The translations under genes and the position numbers were made by a program. Of a stretch of DNA of 64,000 nt, positions 27,865 through 36,493 are shown piece after piece. The notes under the pieces were generated by a model that was not told the origin of the DNA, did no database searches, and worked only from the letters and a program-made list of their open reading frames with translations. The stretch is from Acidobacteriota bacterium (lineage in GTDB: Bacteria; Acidobacteriota; Thermoanaerobaculia; Thermoanaerobaculales; Thermoanaerobaculaceae). Numbering within the stretch: the first letter of the stretch is position 1; each line of letters opens with the position of its first letter. The stretch is from the NCBI GenBank assembly GCA_016213675.1, contig JACQZW010000073.1, positions 1 through 64,000 on the forward strand, written 5' to 3'.

Positions 27865-30264
27865 GTGAGCGTCGCGCGACAGGACCCTGCTCCACCGCGA
27901 ACGGCCGTGCTGGTCCTGAACTACAACGGCCGCCAGCACCTCGACGACTGTCTCGCCTCGCTCGCGGCGCTCGACGTGTTCGACCCCGACGAGCCCGGCT
28001 CGCCGCGCGATCCGACCGTGCGCGACGAGGTGTTCGTGGTCGACAACGGCTCCACCGACGGCTCCCTCGCCCACGTCCGCGACCGGTTCCCGTGGGTCAG
28101 GACGATCGACAACGGCGCCAACCTCGGCTTCGCCCGCGGCTACGACGCCGCCATCGCCATGGTCGACGCCGAGTGGGTCGCGCTCCTCAACGGCGACACG
28201 CGGGTCGAACCGGGATGGCTCTCGGCGCTCCACCGTACCGCCGCGGCCCATCCGCGCGCGTGGGCCGTGGCGAGCCGGGTCGTGAGCTGGGACGGCGAAC
28301 GCCTCGATTTCGTCGGGGCCGACACCTATTTCACCGGTCACGCCTGGCAACGCGGGCTCGGCGAGCCTGCCGCCGAGCGGACGTGGCCCGAGCGCGAGCT
28401 CCTGTTCGGCTGTGCCGCATCGCTCCTTGTCCGCCGCCGGACATTCATCGAGGCCGGGGGCTTCGACCCCGACTACTTCGCGTTCTTCGAGGACGTCGAC
28501 CTCGGCTGGCGCCTGGCCGTGGCCGGGCACGAGACGTGGCTGTCCCCCGACGCCGTGACCCACCACAAGCTCCACGGCACCTTCGGCGACCAGCCGGCGG
28601 CGCGCACGCGGTTCTTCTGCGAGCGAAACGCGCTGGCGAGCGTCTTCAAGAACTTCGCCGACGACAGGATGGGAGTGCTGCTCCTGGCCTCGGCGGCGCT
28701 CGCCTTCCTGCGCGCGTGGGCCTCGTCCAGCCAGGTGCGACCGGCGGTCCGGCCCTACCTCACCACCGATTCCCTGGCCCACCTGCTCGCCGTCGCCGAC
28801 CTGGCCCGCCTCCGGCCTGCCCTGACGGTACGGCGGGCTGCCGTCCAGGCCGCGCGACGCCGCGGCGATGCCGATCTGCAGCCCCTCTTCGGCGACCTCG
28901 CCCATCCCCCGACCGCGCTGGGCCCCGAGTACCGCGGGCCGCTCGACACGCTGACGGCCACCCTCGGCCTGGCGACCGACGGCTTCGGCAGGAGCTTCCC
29001 GGCCGAGCTCAACCTCGCCGCCGAGGCTGCTGCCTTCGCCCTCGCAAGGCTCTGCCTCGAGGTCACCGGACCGCGCTTTCGCGCCGAGCATTTCCTCTCC
29101 CGGGGGCACGACATGGACTGGGAGCACGCCCTGGATGCCGGCGGCATGGCGAGGCTGCGCGACGCCGCCGCGGCCGTGACGGCGCTGCTCGCCTCCGACT
29201 TCGGCCTCGGGGCCGTGGCGACGTTCGCGGCCTCGCTCGATCGCCTCGACCGCGAGGGACACAAGCCGGTGATGGCGCCGGGCCGGGCTCCGTCCGGGGA
29301 TGTCTGGCTGCCCACGAGCCCGGCGCGGCCGGAGCCGCCGCCCGCGCCGCCGGACGGCGAGCTCGCGGGACCCGCCGTTACGATCGTCATCCGCACCAAG
29401 GACCGACCCGGGCCGCTCGCCCGCGCCCTCACCAGCGTCGCCGCCCAGCACTACGCCGGGCTCGAGGTGGTGGTCGTCAACGACGGCGGCGCAGACGTCT
29501 CCCCGGTGATCGCGGCGTTTCGCGGCGAGCTCGTCGTGGTCAACCTCCGCCGGACCGAGGGCGTCGGGCGCACCCGCGCCGCCCAGGCGGGGCTCGAGGC
29601 GGCGACCGGCGAGTTCGTCAACTTCCTGGACGACGACGACGAGCTGCTCCCCCACCACCTCCGCTCGCTCGTCGAGACGCAGCGCCGCACCGGCGCCCGC
29701 GTCGTCCACTCCGACGTCGTCATGGTCGCCGTCGAGCCCGACGGCGACGGAGGCACGCGGACGGTCGAGCGGGGCCGGCTCGGCGGGCCGCTGGATCGGT
29801 CCCGGCTCTTCTTCGAGAGCACGTTGCCGCTGATGTCGGTGCTCATGGACCGCGAGCTGGCGCTCGCCGCAGGCGGCTTCGACCCGGCTCTCGACTACTT
29901 CGAGGACTGGGACCTCTTCCTCCGCCTCGCGCGCCGCGCCAGCTTCGCGCACTGCCCGGAGGTCACGGCCCGCTACCTCGTCGCCCCCGAGCTCGGTCAC
30001 GGCGCAGGCACGACCGGCGCCCACCGCTGGCCCCACCTCGCCGCGTTCTTCGAGCGCCACAAGGACGAGATCAGCGGCGCCGACTGGGCGCGCTTCTACC
30101 GCGCGCAGGTCGAATCGGTGCGGATCCACGCCAGGGAGCTCGAGCAGCGTCTGGAGGCGGCTGAGGCCGTTCACCGCAGGGCCGACGCCGCCATGGCCGC
30201 GCTCGACCGCTCCCGCGTGTTCCGCCTGGCCCGCCGGGTGCGCCGCATGCTGGGGCGGCGGTGA
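27865..30264 (+). CDS. Two-domain GT2 glycosyltransferase
   Basis: 799-residue cytoplasmic or membrane-associated protein with two GT-A domains. The first (about 10-260) has TAVLVLNYNGRQHLDDCL, VVDNGSTDGS, LNGDT as the metal-binding motif and FFEDVDLGWR. The middle (about 300-480) is helical and Ala/Arg-rich. The second (about 505-740) has VTIVIRTKDRPGPLARAL, VVVNDGGAD, NFLDDDDELLP and FEDWDLFLRLARR. The C-terminus is a short coiled coil (RIHARELEQRLEAAEAVHR). The start is GTG at 27865; an in-frame ATG nearby is absent. It is the first of three glycosyltransferase genes coupled by GTGA overlaps, probably an O-antigen or exopolysaccharide assembly set. Confidence 0.9.
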   Translation: MSVARQDPAPPRTAVLVLNYNGRQHLDDCLASLAALDVFDPDEPGSPRDPTVRDEVFVVDNGSTDGSLAHVRDRFPWVRTIDNGANLGFARGYDAAIAMVDAEWVALLNGDTRVEPGWLSALHRTAAAHPRAWAVASRVVSWDGERLDFVGADTYFTGHAWQRGLGEPAAERTWPERELLFGCAASLLVRRRTFIEAGGFDPDYFAFFEDVDLGWRLAVAGHETWLSPDAVTHHKLHGTFGDQPAARTRFFCERNALASVFKNFADDRMGVLLLASAALAFLRAWASSSQVRPAVRPYLTTDSLAHLLAVADLARLRPALTVRRAAVQAARRRGDADLQPLFGDLAHPPTALGPEYRGPLDTLTATLGLATDGFGRSFPAELNLAAEAAAFALARLCLEVTGPRFRAEHFLSRGHDMDWEHALDAGGMARLRDAAAAVTALLASDFGLGAVATFAASLDRLDREGHKPVMAPGRAPSGDVWLPTSPARPEPPPAPPDGELAGPAVTIVIRTKDRPGPLARALTSVAAQHYAGLEVVVVNDGGADVSPVIAAFRGELVVVNLRRTEGVGRTRAAQAGLEAATGEFVNFLDDDDELLPHHLRSLVETQRRTGARVVHSDVVMVAVEPDGDGGTRTVERGRLGGPLDRSRLFFESTLPLMSVLMDRELALAAGGFDPALDYFEDWDLFLRLARRASFAHCPEVTARYLVAPELGHGAGTTGAHRWPHLAAFFERHKDEISGADWARFYRAQVESVRIHARELEQRLEAAEAVHRRADAAMAALDRSRVFRLARRVRRMLGRR

Positions 30265-32669
30265 GCTCGCCTCGGCCGAACGACAACGCGGCGCCGCTCG
30301 TCTCGGTGGTGATCGTCAACTTCAACGGCCGGCATCACCTCGAGCGCTGCCTCCCGTCGCTCGCCGACACGGTTGGGGTCTCCTTCGAGACGATCGTCGT
30401 GGACAACGGGTCCGGCGATGGATCGGTCGACTGGCTCGGCGAGCACGTCCCCGACGTCCGCGTCCTCGCCCTCGGCGCCAACCTCGGTTTCGGCGAGGCC
30501 AACCGGCGCGGCGTCGAGGCGGCCCTGGGCGAGTACATCGCCTTCCTCAACAACGACACCGTTGTCACGCCGGCGTGGCTCGGCGCGATGCTCTCGGCGA
30601 TCGCCGCCGACCCTGCGATCGCGGCGGTGTGCGCGACGTTGCGCCTCCTCGACCACCCGGAGCTGCTCAACGCCCGGGGCGGCGGCATGACCTGGCTCGG
30701 CTACGGCTACGACCCCGATCTCGGCGTGCCCTACGACCCGCCCGGCGTTCCGGGGACAGTCATCGACACGATCTTCCCGACCGCCGCCGCGATGCTGATC
30801 CGCCGCGACGAGTTCGTCGCCTGCGGCGGCTTCGATCCTGCCTTCTTCATGTACCACGAGGACGTCGACCTCGGCTGGCGGCTGTGGCTGCTGGGGCGCC
30901 GCGTCGTCGTCGCGCCGGATGCCGTCGTGTTCCACGCCTGGGGCGGCACCACCCGTTCGGCCGCCGGGCTGGCCTGGAAGGAACGGCTCGGCGCCCGTCA
31001 CAACCTGCGGACGCTGATCAAGCACTACGAGCCGTACAACCTGGCGCGGGCCCTCAAGAACCTGGTCAAGCTGTGGGTGCGGGCCAGGGCCTGGGGCCGG
31101 ATGACGCACGTCCTCGCCTGGAACCTGTGGCACCTCCCGGGCACCCTGGCCTGGCGCCGGCGACTGCAGCGCGCGAGGAAGGTCACCGACGGGGAGCTGG
31201 TCGACCGCGGCCTGATCGCCGACGCCCCTGTCCCTCCACCTGCTCCCGATGTCCCGATCGGCACCGTGGAACGGGATCATGCCGACTGGATCCCCACGCC
31301 CCTGCTGCTGCCCGGTTACCACTCCGGGCTCGGGCGCCTGGGCCACGGGTGGTACGGCCGGACGACGACCGGCGGCGGTCGGTGGTTCCGTTGGACCGCA
31401 CCGCGAGCCCTCTGCCACCTCAAGGTCGAGCCCGGCAGCACCGGAGAGCTGGCCGTCGAGCTCATGCGGCCGGCGGCGGCCGGCGGTGCCGACGCCGTGA
31501 CGGTCTCGTGCAACGGCGAGTCGCACGCCGTCGCGGTGGAGCGCGACGCCTGGTGCGAGGTCCGCGCGCCGGCGCGGGCCGACGCCCGCGGTCTCCTCGC
31601 CGTCGAGATCGCCTGTGACGAGTGGGTGCCGCACCGGGTCCGCGCCGACTGGGACTTCCGCCGTCTCGGCTGCGCGGTCCGGCAGGTGCGGTTTATCGCG
31701 AGCCCCGCGTCACCGCCACGGAGCTACCGCAGCGTCTCGATCGTCCTGCCGACCTACAACCGGTGGCCGATCCTCGCCGAGACGCTGGACGCGCTGGCGG
31801 AGCAGAGCTGGCCGGCTCTGCAGGTCATCGTGGTCGACGACGGGTCGACCGACGGCACGTTCGAGCGCCTGCAGGCCTGGCGTAACGCCCACGCCGGTCG
31901 GCTCGACCTCACGGTCCTGCACCAGGCGAACCTCAAACCAGGCAGGGCTCGCAACCACGGCCTGCGCCACGCCACCGGCGACCTCGTCGTCTTCCTCGGC
32001 GACGACACCGTCCCCGCCGCCGACTTTGTCGAGCGCCACGTGGCCCGGCACAACGCGATCGGCGACACCGTGGCCGTGCTCGGATTCACCGACTGGCACC
32101 GGGCGCGGATGCACGTCACGCCGTTCCTCGAGCTGGTCAACCTCGACGGCCAGCAGTTCTCCTACGGGCACTTCGAGGACGGCGAGGACCTCTTCTTCAC
32201 CTGCTTCTACACCTCGAACATCTCGCTCCCCCGCTGGGTCCTCGGCGACGACCCGTTCCACCCGGCATTCACCTTCGTGGACTGGGAGGACACCGAGGTC
32301 GGCTACCGGCTGTCGCGTCGCGGCCTCCGCATCGTGCTCGACCGCGCGCCGGTCGCACACCACGTCCACCCGATGACGCTGTCCAGCTTCTACCGCCGCC
32401 AGGAGCACGTCGGGCGGACCGTCGAGGTCCTCCTGGCCCTGCACCCGGAGCTGGCCTCGAACGACGCGATGCCGCCGCTGGAGCCCCGGGGCTGGCACGC
32501 GGTCTCCCGCCTCCTGGTGCCGCCGCTGGTCCCGCTGCTGTCGGCCGTGGACCGCCTGGGCGTCCGGCTGCCGACGAGCCTCTACCGCTTCGTGCTCCTG
32601 TCCGCGTTCTTCACCGGTCGGCGACAGGGTTTCGCCCGCCACGTCGCGACGACGGGAGCCGGCGCGTGA
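30261..32669 (+). CDS. Two-domain GT2 glycosyltransferase with middle beta-rich insert
   Basis: 802 residues. The GTG start overlaps the previous stop (GTGA). The first GT2 domain: VVIVNFNGRHHLERCLPSL, VVDNGSGDGS, FLNNDT and YHEDVDLGWRLW, similar to rhamnosyltransferase-type WbbL enzymes. A region of about 130 residues (about 340-475) is beta-rich and contains WYGRTTTGGGRWFRWT, possibly a carbohydrate-associated module. The second GT2 domain: VSIVLPTYNRWPILAETLDAL, VVDDGSTDGTFERL, VFLGDDT and FVDWEDTEVGYRLSRRG. Both domains keep their acidic motifs, so both may be active and add two different sugars. A hydrophobic stretch near the C-terminus may aid membrane association. Confidence 0.9.
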   Translation: MSSPRPNDNAAPLVSVVIVNFNGRHHLERCLPSLADTVGVSFETIVVDNGSGDGSVDWLGEHVPDVRVLALGANLGFGEANRRGVEAALGEYIAFLNNDTVVTPAWLGAMLSAIAADPAIAAVCATLRLLDHPELLNARGGGMTWLGYGYDPDLGVPYDPPGVPGTVIDTIFPTAAAMLIRRDEFVACGGFDPAFFMYHEDVDLGWRLWLLGRRVVVAPDAVVFHAWGGTTRSAAGLAWKERLGARHNLRTLIKHYEPYNLARALKNLVKLWVRARAWGRMTHVLAWNLWHLPGTLAWRRRLQRARKVTDGELVDRGLIADAPVPPPAPDVPIGTVERDHADWIPTPLLLPGYHSGLGRLGHGWYGRTTTGGGRWFRWTAPRALCHLKVEPGSTGELAVELMRPAAAGGADAVTVSCNGESHAVAVERDAWCEVRAPARADARGLLAVEIACDEWVPHRVRADWDFRRLGCAVRQVRFIASPASPPRSYRSVSIVLPTYNRWPILAETLDALAEQSWPALQVIVVDDGSTDGTFERLQAWRNAHAGRLDLTVLHQANLKPGRARNHGLRHATGDLVVFLGDDTVPAADFVERHVARHNAIGDTVAVLGFTDWHRARMHVTPFLELVNLDGQQFSYGHFEDGEDLFFTCFYTSNISLPRWVLGDDPFHPAFTFVDWEDTEVGYRLSRRGLRIVLDRAPVAHHVHPMTLSSFYRRQEHVGRTVEVLLALHPELASNDAMPPLEPRGWHAVSRLLVPPLVPLLSAVDRLGVRLPTSLYRFVLLSAFFTGRRQGFARHVATTGAGA

Positions 32670-34273
32670 CTGGCGGCGGGACCGCGCGGGGTGCCGTTCG
32701 GCGGAGTCTGGGCTATCTCGGGCGGCCGCGTCTCCTCCTTCAAAAGGTGGGCCACGCGCTGCGACGGCGGCGGATCGAGGCGTCCTACCGGGCGGCGCTG
32801 GCCGAGGACCGCTTCGTGGTCGAGGCGGGCCCACGGGCCGACGCCGTCGCCTTCTCCGTCGTGATGCCGGTGTACCGCGTCGCCGAGCCCCACCTGCGCG
32901 CCGCGATCGACGCCGTGCGCGCGCAGTCGCACGGCGCCTGGGAGCTCCTGCTCGTCGACGATGCGTCGCCCGATCCGCACGTCTCCCGCGTCCTGGCCCA
33001 GGCGGGCCGTTCCGACCCGCGGATCCGCGCCTGGCGGCGTGCGACCAACGGCGGGATCGCGGTGGCGAGCAACGAGGGGATCGCCGCGGCCCGCGGCGAG
33101 TTCGTGGCCTTCGTGGACCACGACGACCTCCTCCACCGGCGCGCCCTCGAGCTGGCCGCCCGCGTCCTGGCCGCGGAGCGCGACGTGGACTGGCTGTTCA
33201 CGGACGAGGACAAGATCGACGAGTCCGGCCGGCACTCCGAGCCCTGCTTCAAGCCGGGGTTCTCGAGGCACCTGCTGCTCTCCTTCAACTACGTGACCCA
33301 CCTCCGCGTGGTGCGGAGGACACTGCTCGACCGGCTCGGCGGTCACCGCCTCGGCTTCGACGGGGCCCAGGACTACGACCTCGCGCTGCGCGCCGCGGCC
33401 GCCGGTGCACGCTTCGCCCACCTCCCCGGGGTCCTCTACCACTGGCGGACCGTCGGCACCTCGATGGCGCTCGCCGCCGCGACCAAGCCGGCGGCCCACG
33501 ACAACGCCCTGCGGTCGCTCGCCGAGCACGCCTCCGGCTTCCCGCACGGGGGAGCGGTGACCGCCGAGGTGCTGCTCCAACCCGCGAGCTTCTTCAAGGT
33601 CCGGCGCGCCTGCCCGCGCGACCTGCATGTCGCCGTGGTGGACACGGCCGGCGACGGCGCTCCCTGGACCGCGGAGTTGGGCTGGCCCGTCACCCTGCTG
33701 CGCGCCGGGCAGGGGCACGGCCTTGCCGAGCATGCCGAGCGCGCCCGGACCGCAGCGGCGACGTTCCTCATCGTGCCGCCTCCCGGAGGACTGTCGCGGG
33801 CGGACGTCGACGAGCTGCTCGCACTCCTCCAAGTGCCGGGCTGCGCCGTCGCGGCCGGTCGTGCGCTGAAAGGCGGGCGCGTCGCCGCCAGCGGGCTGGT
33901 CGTGACCCCGCTCGGACCGTGGGACCCCTGGGCCGGCCAGGCCGCGAACGACCCGGGCTACCTGAACCTCGCGGCGGTGCCGATGCCGCGGCTCGTCCCG
34001 CCCCTCCTCGGCTGGGCCGCGCGCTGCGAGGCTCTGGCCGGCGCGATGGCGGCCGCGGCGGACGTCCCGCCAGCCTGGCGGCTCACCGTCGGGCTGTTCC
34101 GGTTGCGGCTCGAGGCGGTCAGCACGCCCACCGTCTCCTTCCCTGCCCCTGCGCTCGGCGGCGAGGTTCCCGAAGGACCCCCGCCCACCGAGCTCCCCAC
34201 CACGCGCGTCGAGTGGTTGCGCTACGCTGGAGTCCGCCCGGACGCGGGCCTGAAACGAGGACCGAGCCGATGA
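32666..34273 (+). CDS. GT2 glycosyltransferase with degenerate C-terminal half
   Basis: 535 residues; GTG start inside the previous stop (GTGA). The N-terminal GT2 domain (about 55-280) reads FSVVMPVYRVAEPHLRAAI, LLVDDASPD, FVDHDDLLHRRAL, LFTDEDKID and GAQDYDLALRAAAAG, typical of O-antigen biosynthesis enzymes with the TDEDK motif. The C-terminal 240 residues show no full GT motifs; phrases such as PGCAVAAGRALKGGRVAASG resemble the tail of related two-domain enzymes with a decayed second catalytic region. It is coupled by ATGA to the DUF3467 gene. Confidence 0.88.
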   Translation: MTGGGTARGAVRRSLGYLGRPRLLLQKVGHALRRRRIEASYRAALAEDRFVVEAGPRADAVAFSVVMPVYRVAEPHLRAAIDAVRAQSHGAWELLLVDDASPDPHVSRVLAQAGRSDPRIRAWRRATNGGIAVASNEGIAAARGEFVAFVDHDDLLHRRALELAARVLAAERDVDWLFTDEDKIDESGRHSEPCFKPGFSRHLLLSFNYVTHLRVVRRTLLDRLGGHRLGFDGAQDYDLALRAAAAGARFAHLPGVLYHWRTVGTSMALAAATKPAAHDNALRSLAEHASGFPHGGAVTAEVLLQPASFFKVRRACPRDLHVAVVDTAGDGAPWTAELGWPVTLLRAGQGHGLAEHAERARTAAATFLIVPPPGGLSRADVDELLALLQVPGCAVAAGRALKGGRVAASGLVVTPLGPWDPWAGQAANDPGYLNLAAVPMPRLVPPLLGWAARCEALAGAMAAAADVPPAWRLTVGLFRLRLEAVSTPTVSFPAPALGGEVPEGPPPTELPTTRVEWLRYAGVRPDAGLKRGPSR

Positions 34274-34560
34274 CCGACCCTGCCGCCAAGATCAAGATCG
34301 TCCTGCCCGACCAGCAGGCGCTGGGCGCCTACGCCAACTTCGCCTCGATCGTCCACAACTTCACCGAGTTCATCCTCGACTTCGGCCGCGTCGTACCGGG
34401 TCGCGACGAGGTCCAGGTCGTGAGCCGGGTGGTCATGACCCCGGTGCACGCCAAACAGCTCCTGCGGGCTCTCACGGAGAACGTGGCGATCTACGAGCGC
34501 AACTTCGGCGAGATCCCCCAGGGGCCGCAGCCGGGCCCGACCGACGCCGCCACGATGTGA
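34270..34560 (+). CDS. DUF3467-family small protein
   Basis: 96 residues, the normal size for DUF3467. The features are YANFASIVHNFTEFILDFGRV, then a strand VVSRVVMTPVHAKQLLRALTENVAIYERNFGEI. The family is found widely in Gram-negative bacteria; its function is unknown. It is the last gene of the coupled glycosyltransferase operon (ATG overlaps the stop at 34271-34273), which hints at a role tied to the envelope or to the enzymes it travels with, but related copies occur in other contexts. Confidence 0.88.
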   Translation: MTDPAAKIKIVLPDQQALGAYANFASIVHNFTEFILDFGRVVPGRDEVQVVSRVVMTPVHAKQLLRALTENVAIYERNFGEIPQGPQPGPTDAATM

Positions 34561-34673
34561 CGAGACAGGAAAGAGTGGTGAGGGGAGAGGGGCGAGGAAC
34601 GACAAGGCCGTGTGTTCGGTCGTTCTGCTTTCTCGCCTGTCTTCTCTTCTCCCTGTTCTCTCCCCTCTTCCCT
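34561..34673. terminator. Nested palindromic element filling a convergent gap
   Basis: The entire 113-base gap is an imperfect palindrome. Core stem GAACGAC (34597-34603) pairs with GTCGTTC (34619-34625) around a 15-base loop; an outer arm GAGGGGAGAG (34580-34589) pairs with CTCTCCCCTC (34658-34667). The right arm is pyrimidine-rich (TTCTCTTCTCCC). It may act as a bidirectional terminator for the DUF3467 and mnmA genes or be a mobile repeat. Confidence 0.5.
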
Positions 34674-35747
34674 TCAGTTCGTCCCGACGATCCAGCCGCC
34701 GCCGAGCACGCGGTCGCCGGCGTAGGCCACGGCGGCCTGACCCGGCGCCGGTGACGCGACCGGCTCGTCGAAGGTCACGACGGCACGCCTGCCGTCGAGC
34801 AGCGCGACCGTGGCCGGTTGCGCCTCGTGCCGCGATCGCACCTGGACCGTTGCACGAACGACGTCGCTGTCCCGCTCGGCGATCCAGTTGACGCCCTCGA
34901 GATCGAGGACGCGGCGATTGGTGTCGGCGGCCTCGCCGACGACCACCCGGTTGTCCGCCCCATCGAGGGCGACGACGTACCACCGGTGCGTGCCGGCGAC
35001 GCCCAGTCCTCGCCGCTGCCCCACCGTGAAGCGATGGACGCCGCCGTGCCGCCCCACCACCCGGCCCGAGACGTCGACGATATCGCCGGGCCCGGGCAGC
35101 CGCCCGGGAGCGAGGCGGTCGAGCACGCCGAGATACGACGAGCCCTCGGGCACGAAGCACACCTCCTGGCTCTCGGCTCGGCCGGCGTTGGGCAGCGACA
35201 GCTCGCCCGCGATCGCCCGGACCTCGGTCTTGGTGAGTCCGCCGAGGGGGAACCGCACTCCCCCGAGCTGTTCGCAGGTCAACTCGAAGAGAAAGTACGA
35301 CTGGTCCTTGTCGGAGTCGCGACCGCGCAGGAGCGCGACGCCGCCGCGGTCGGTCCTTTCGAGACGCGCGTAGTGGCCGGTCGCCACCGCCTCGGCTCCG
35401 AGCTGCCGGGCGACCGGGAGAAGCTCACCGACCTTCACCCGGGAGTTGCAGCGGGCGCACGGCGATGGCGTCCGGCCGGCCAGGTAGGCGTCGACGAAGG
35501 GCTCCAGCACGGCGGCACGGAAAAGCTCCTCCATGTCCAGCACGTAATGCGGGATGCCGAGCTGCGCGGCGACCTCGCGCGCCCCCGCCACGTCGTCCGG
35601 CGAGCAGCAGCGCGACACGCCCAGCCCCGCCGCGGAGAGGTCGGCGAGCTGCAGGGTGACCCCGATGACCTGGTGTCCCTCCCTGGCCAGCAACGCCGCC
35701 GCCACCGCGGAGTCCACGCCCCCCGACATCGCCACCACGATCCGCAC
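34674..35747 (-). CDS. mnmA: tRNA 2-thiouridylase MnmA
   Basis: ATP-dependent sulfurtransferase of 357 residues that makes 2-thiouridine at wobble position 34. The N-terminal PP-loop is [11 protein letters not shown]. The first catalytic Cys lies in [10 protein letters not shown] and the second in [15 protein letters not shown], both present. [12 protein letters not shown] and [13 protein letters not shown] are standard. The start is GTG at 35747, six residues before the PP-loop Met. Upstream on the same strand are a cysteine desulfurase and an FHA protein; the desulfurase is the probable sulfur donor. The gap between contains a repeated element. Confidence 0.94.
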   Translation of the reverse strand: MRIVVAMSGGVDSAVAAALLAREGHQVIGVTLQLADLSAAGLGVSRCCSPDDVAGAREVAAQLGIPHYVLDMEELFRAAVLEPFVDAYLAGRTPSPCARCNSRVKVGELLPVARQLGAEAVATGHYARLERTDRGGVALLRGRDSDKDQSYFLFELTCEQLGGVRFPLGGLTKTEVRAIAGELSLPNAGRAESQEVCFVPEGSSYLGVLDRLAPGRLPGPGDIVDVSGRVVGRHGGVHRFTVGQRRGLGVAGTHRWYVVALDGADNRVVVGEAADTNRRVLDLEGVNWIAERDSDVVRATVQVRSRHEAQPATVALLDGRRAVVTFDEPVASPAPGQAAVAYAGDRVLGGGWIVGTN

Positions 35748-35775
35748 CCTGCCACCCTACCAGCTACCAGCAGTC

Positions 35776-35910
35776 AGCCGACAGCCGACAGCCGACAGCT
35801 AGCGCAAAACGCCAACCCCATCCCTTATGTTCCCCGATTGGGTGGGCGGAGGCGGGCGGGTGGTGGCCGTGCCGTGTGGGGCGGTCGGGGGAGAGCTGTG
35901 AGCTGTCGGC
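35776..35910. repeat. Dispersed intergenic element, copy B (with AGCCGAC tandem repeat)
   Basis: This gap starts with three tandem copies of AGCCGAC (35776-35796) followed by AGCT, and ends with AGCTGTGAGCTGTCGGC, making complementary ends. The interior carries GGTGGGCGGAGG, GGCCGTGC and GGGGGAGA in the same order as the reverse complement of 16842-16971. It is therefore a second, oppositely oriented copy of that element. Confidence 0.55.
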
Positions 35911-35914
35911 TTCC

Positions 35915-36493
35915 CTAGTGGACTTCCTGCATCTCGGTGACGATGAACATCAACGTGGTCGCCCCGAGCGAGAACTCCCCGTGACTGTGAATGATGGTCT
36001 TCTGGATCTTCACGCCGTCGACGAAGGTCCCGTTGGTCGACTCCAGGTCGGTGAGCGCCGCCTCGTCGTCGTGGATCTCCAACATGGCGTGCTTGCGCGA
36101 GGTCTCGCTGTCTTGGAGCTGGACATCGCAGCCGGCGCCGCGTCCGAGGATGACCCGCGGCCGCCCGAGCTGGAAAATCTGGCCGGCGCCCGCGCCGAGG
36201 ATCACGGCCAGCGAGTAGCGGCGGTTCGGCGGGAGGGGCGCGAGGTCCGGCAACGAGGACTCCGCCTCGTCCCTGAGGCTCCTGGCATCGAGCTCCTTGG
36301 TCGTCTCCTCGGCGCGCGGCGGCGGGGCGACCCGTGCCACGGGCCGGTCGTCACCGCCGGCCAGCACGGCGGGCTTCTGCACCTCGAAAATGCCGTCGCA
36401 TTTTGAGCACTTCAGACGCTTGGTCTTCGCTTCGCCGAAACGCGACTCGTCGTACTGGTAGCGAAATCCGCATTTTGGACAACTGACGATCAC
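35915..36493 (-). CDS. Zinc-ribbon and FHA domain protein
   Basis: 192 residues. The N-terminus is an MJ0042-type zinc ribbon: VSCPKCGFRYQYDESRF then KCSKCDGIFEV, four Cys in two CxxC pairs. After a 60-residue linker, residues about 100-190 are an FHA domain that binds phosphothreonine: VILGRGAGCDVQL, SETSRKHAMLEI, LESTNGTFVDG, the conserved Gly-Arg, Ser-x-x-His and Asn-Gly positions all being present. The start is GTG at 36493, overlapping the cysteine desulfurase stop (GTGA), so it is translationally coupled. This suggests a signalling or assembly role beside the sulfur-transfer genes. A cognate Ser/Thr kinase is not in the window. Confidence 0.88.
   Translation of the reverse strand: MIVSCPKCGFRYQYDESRFGEAKTKRLKCSKCDGIFEVQKPAVLAGGDDRPVARVAPPPRAEETTKELDARSLRDEAESSLPDLAPLPPNRRYSLAVILGAGAGQIFQLGRPRVILGRGAGCDVQLQDSETSRKHAMLEIHDDEAALTDLESTNGTFVDGVKIQKTIIHSHGEFSLGATTLMFIVTEMQEVH

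Noticed and set aside
27724..30174. Minus-strand frame of 816 residues over the first glycosyltransferase
   Set aside because: Composition typical of a shadow; no signal peptide or domain, whereas the plus strand has two GT2 domains.
35776..35796. Three AGCCGAC repeats as a possible CRISPR array
   Set aside because: Units are 7 bases, directly adjacent, with no spacers or cas genes; they are part of the dispersed element.
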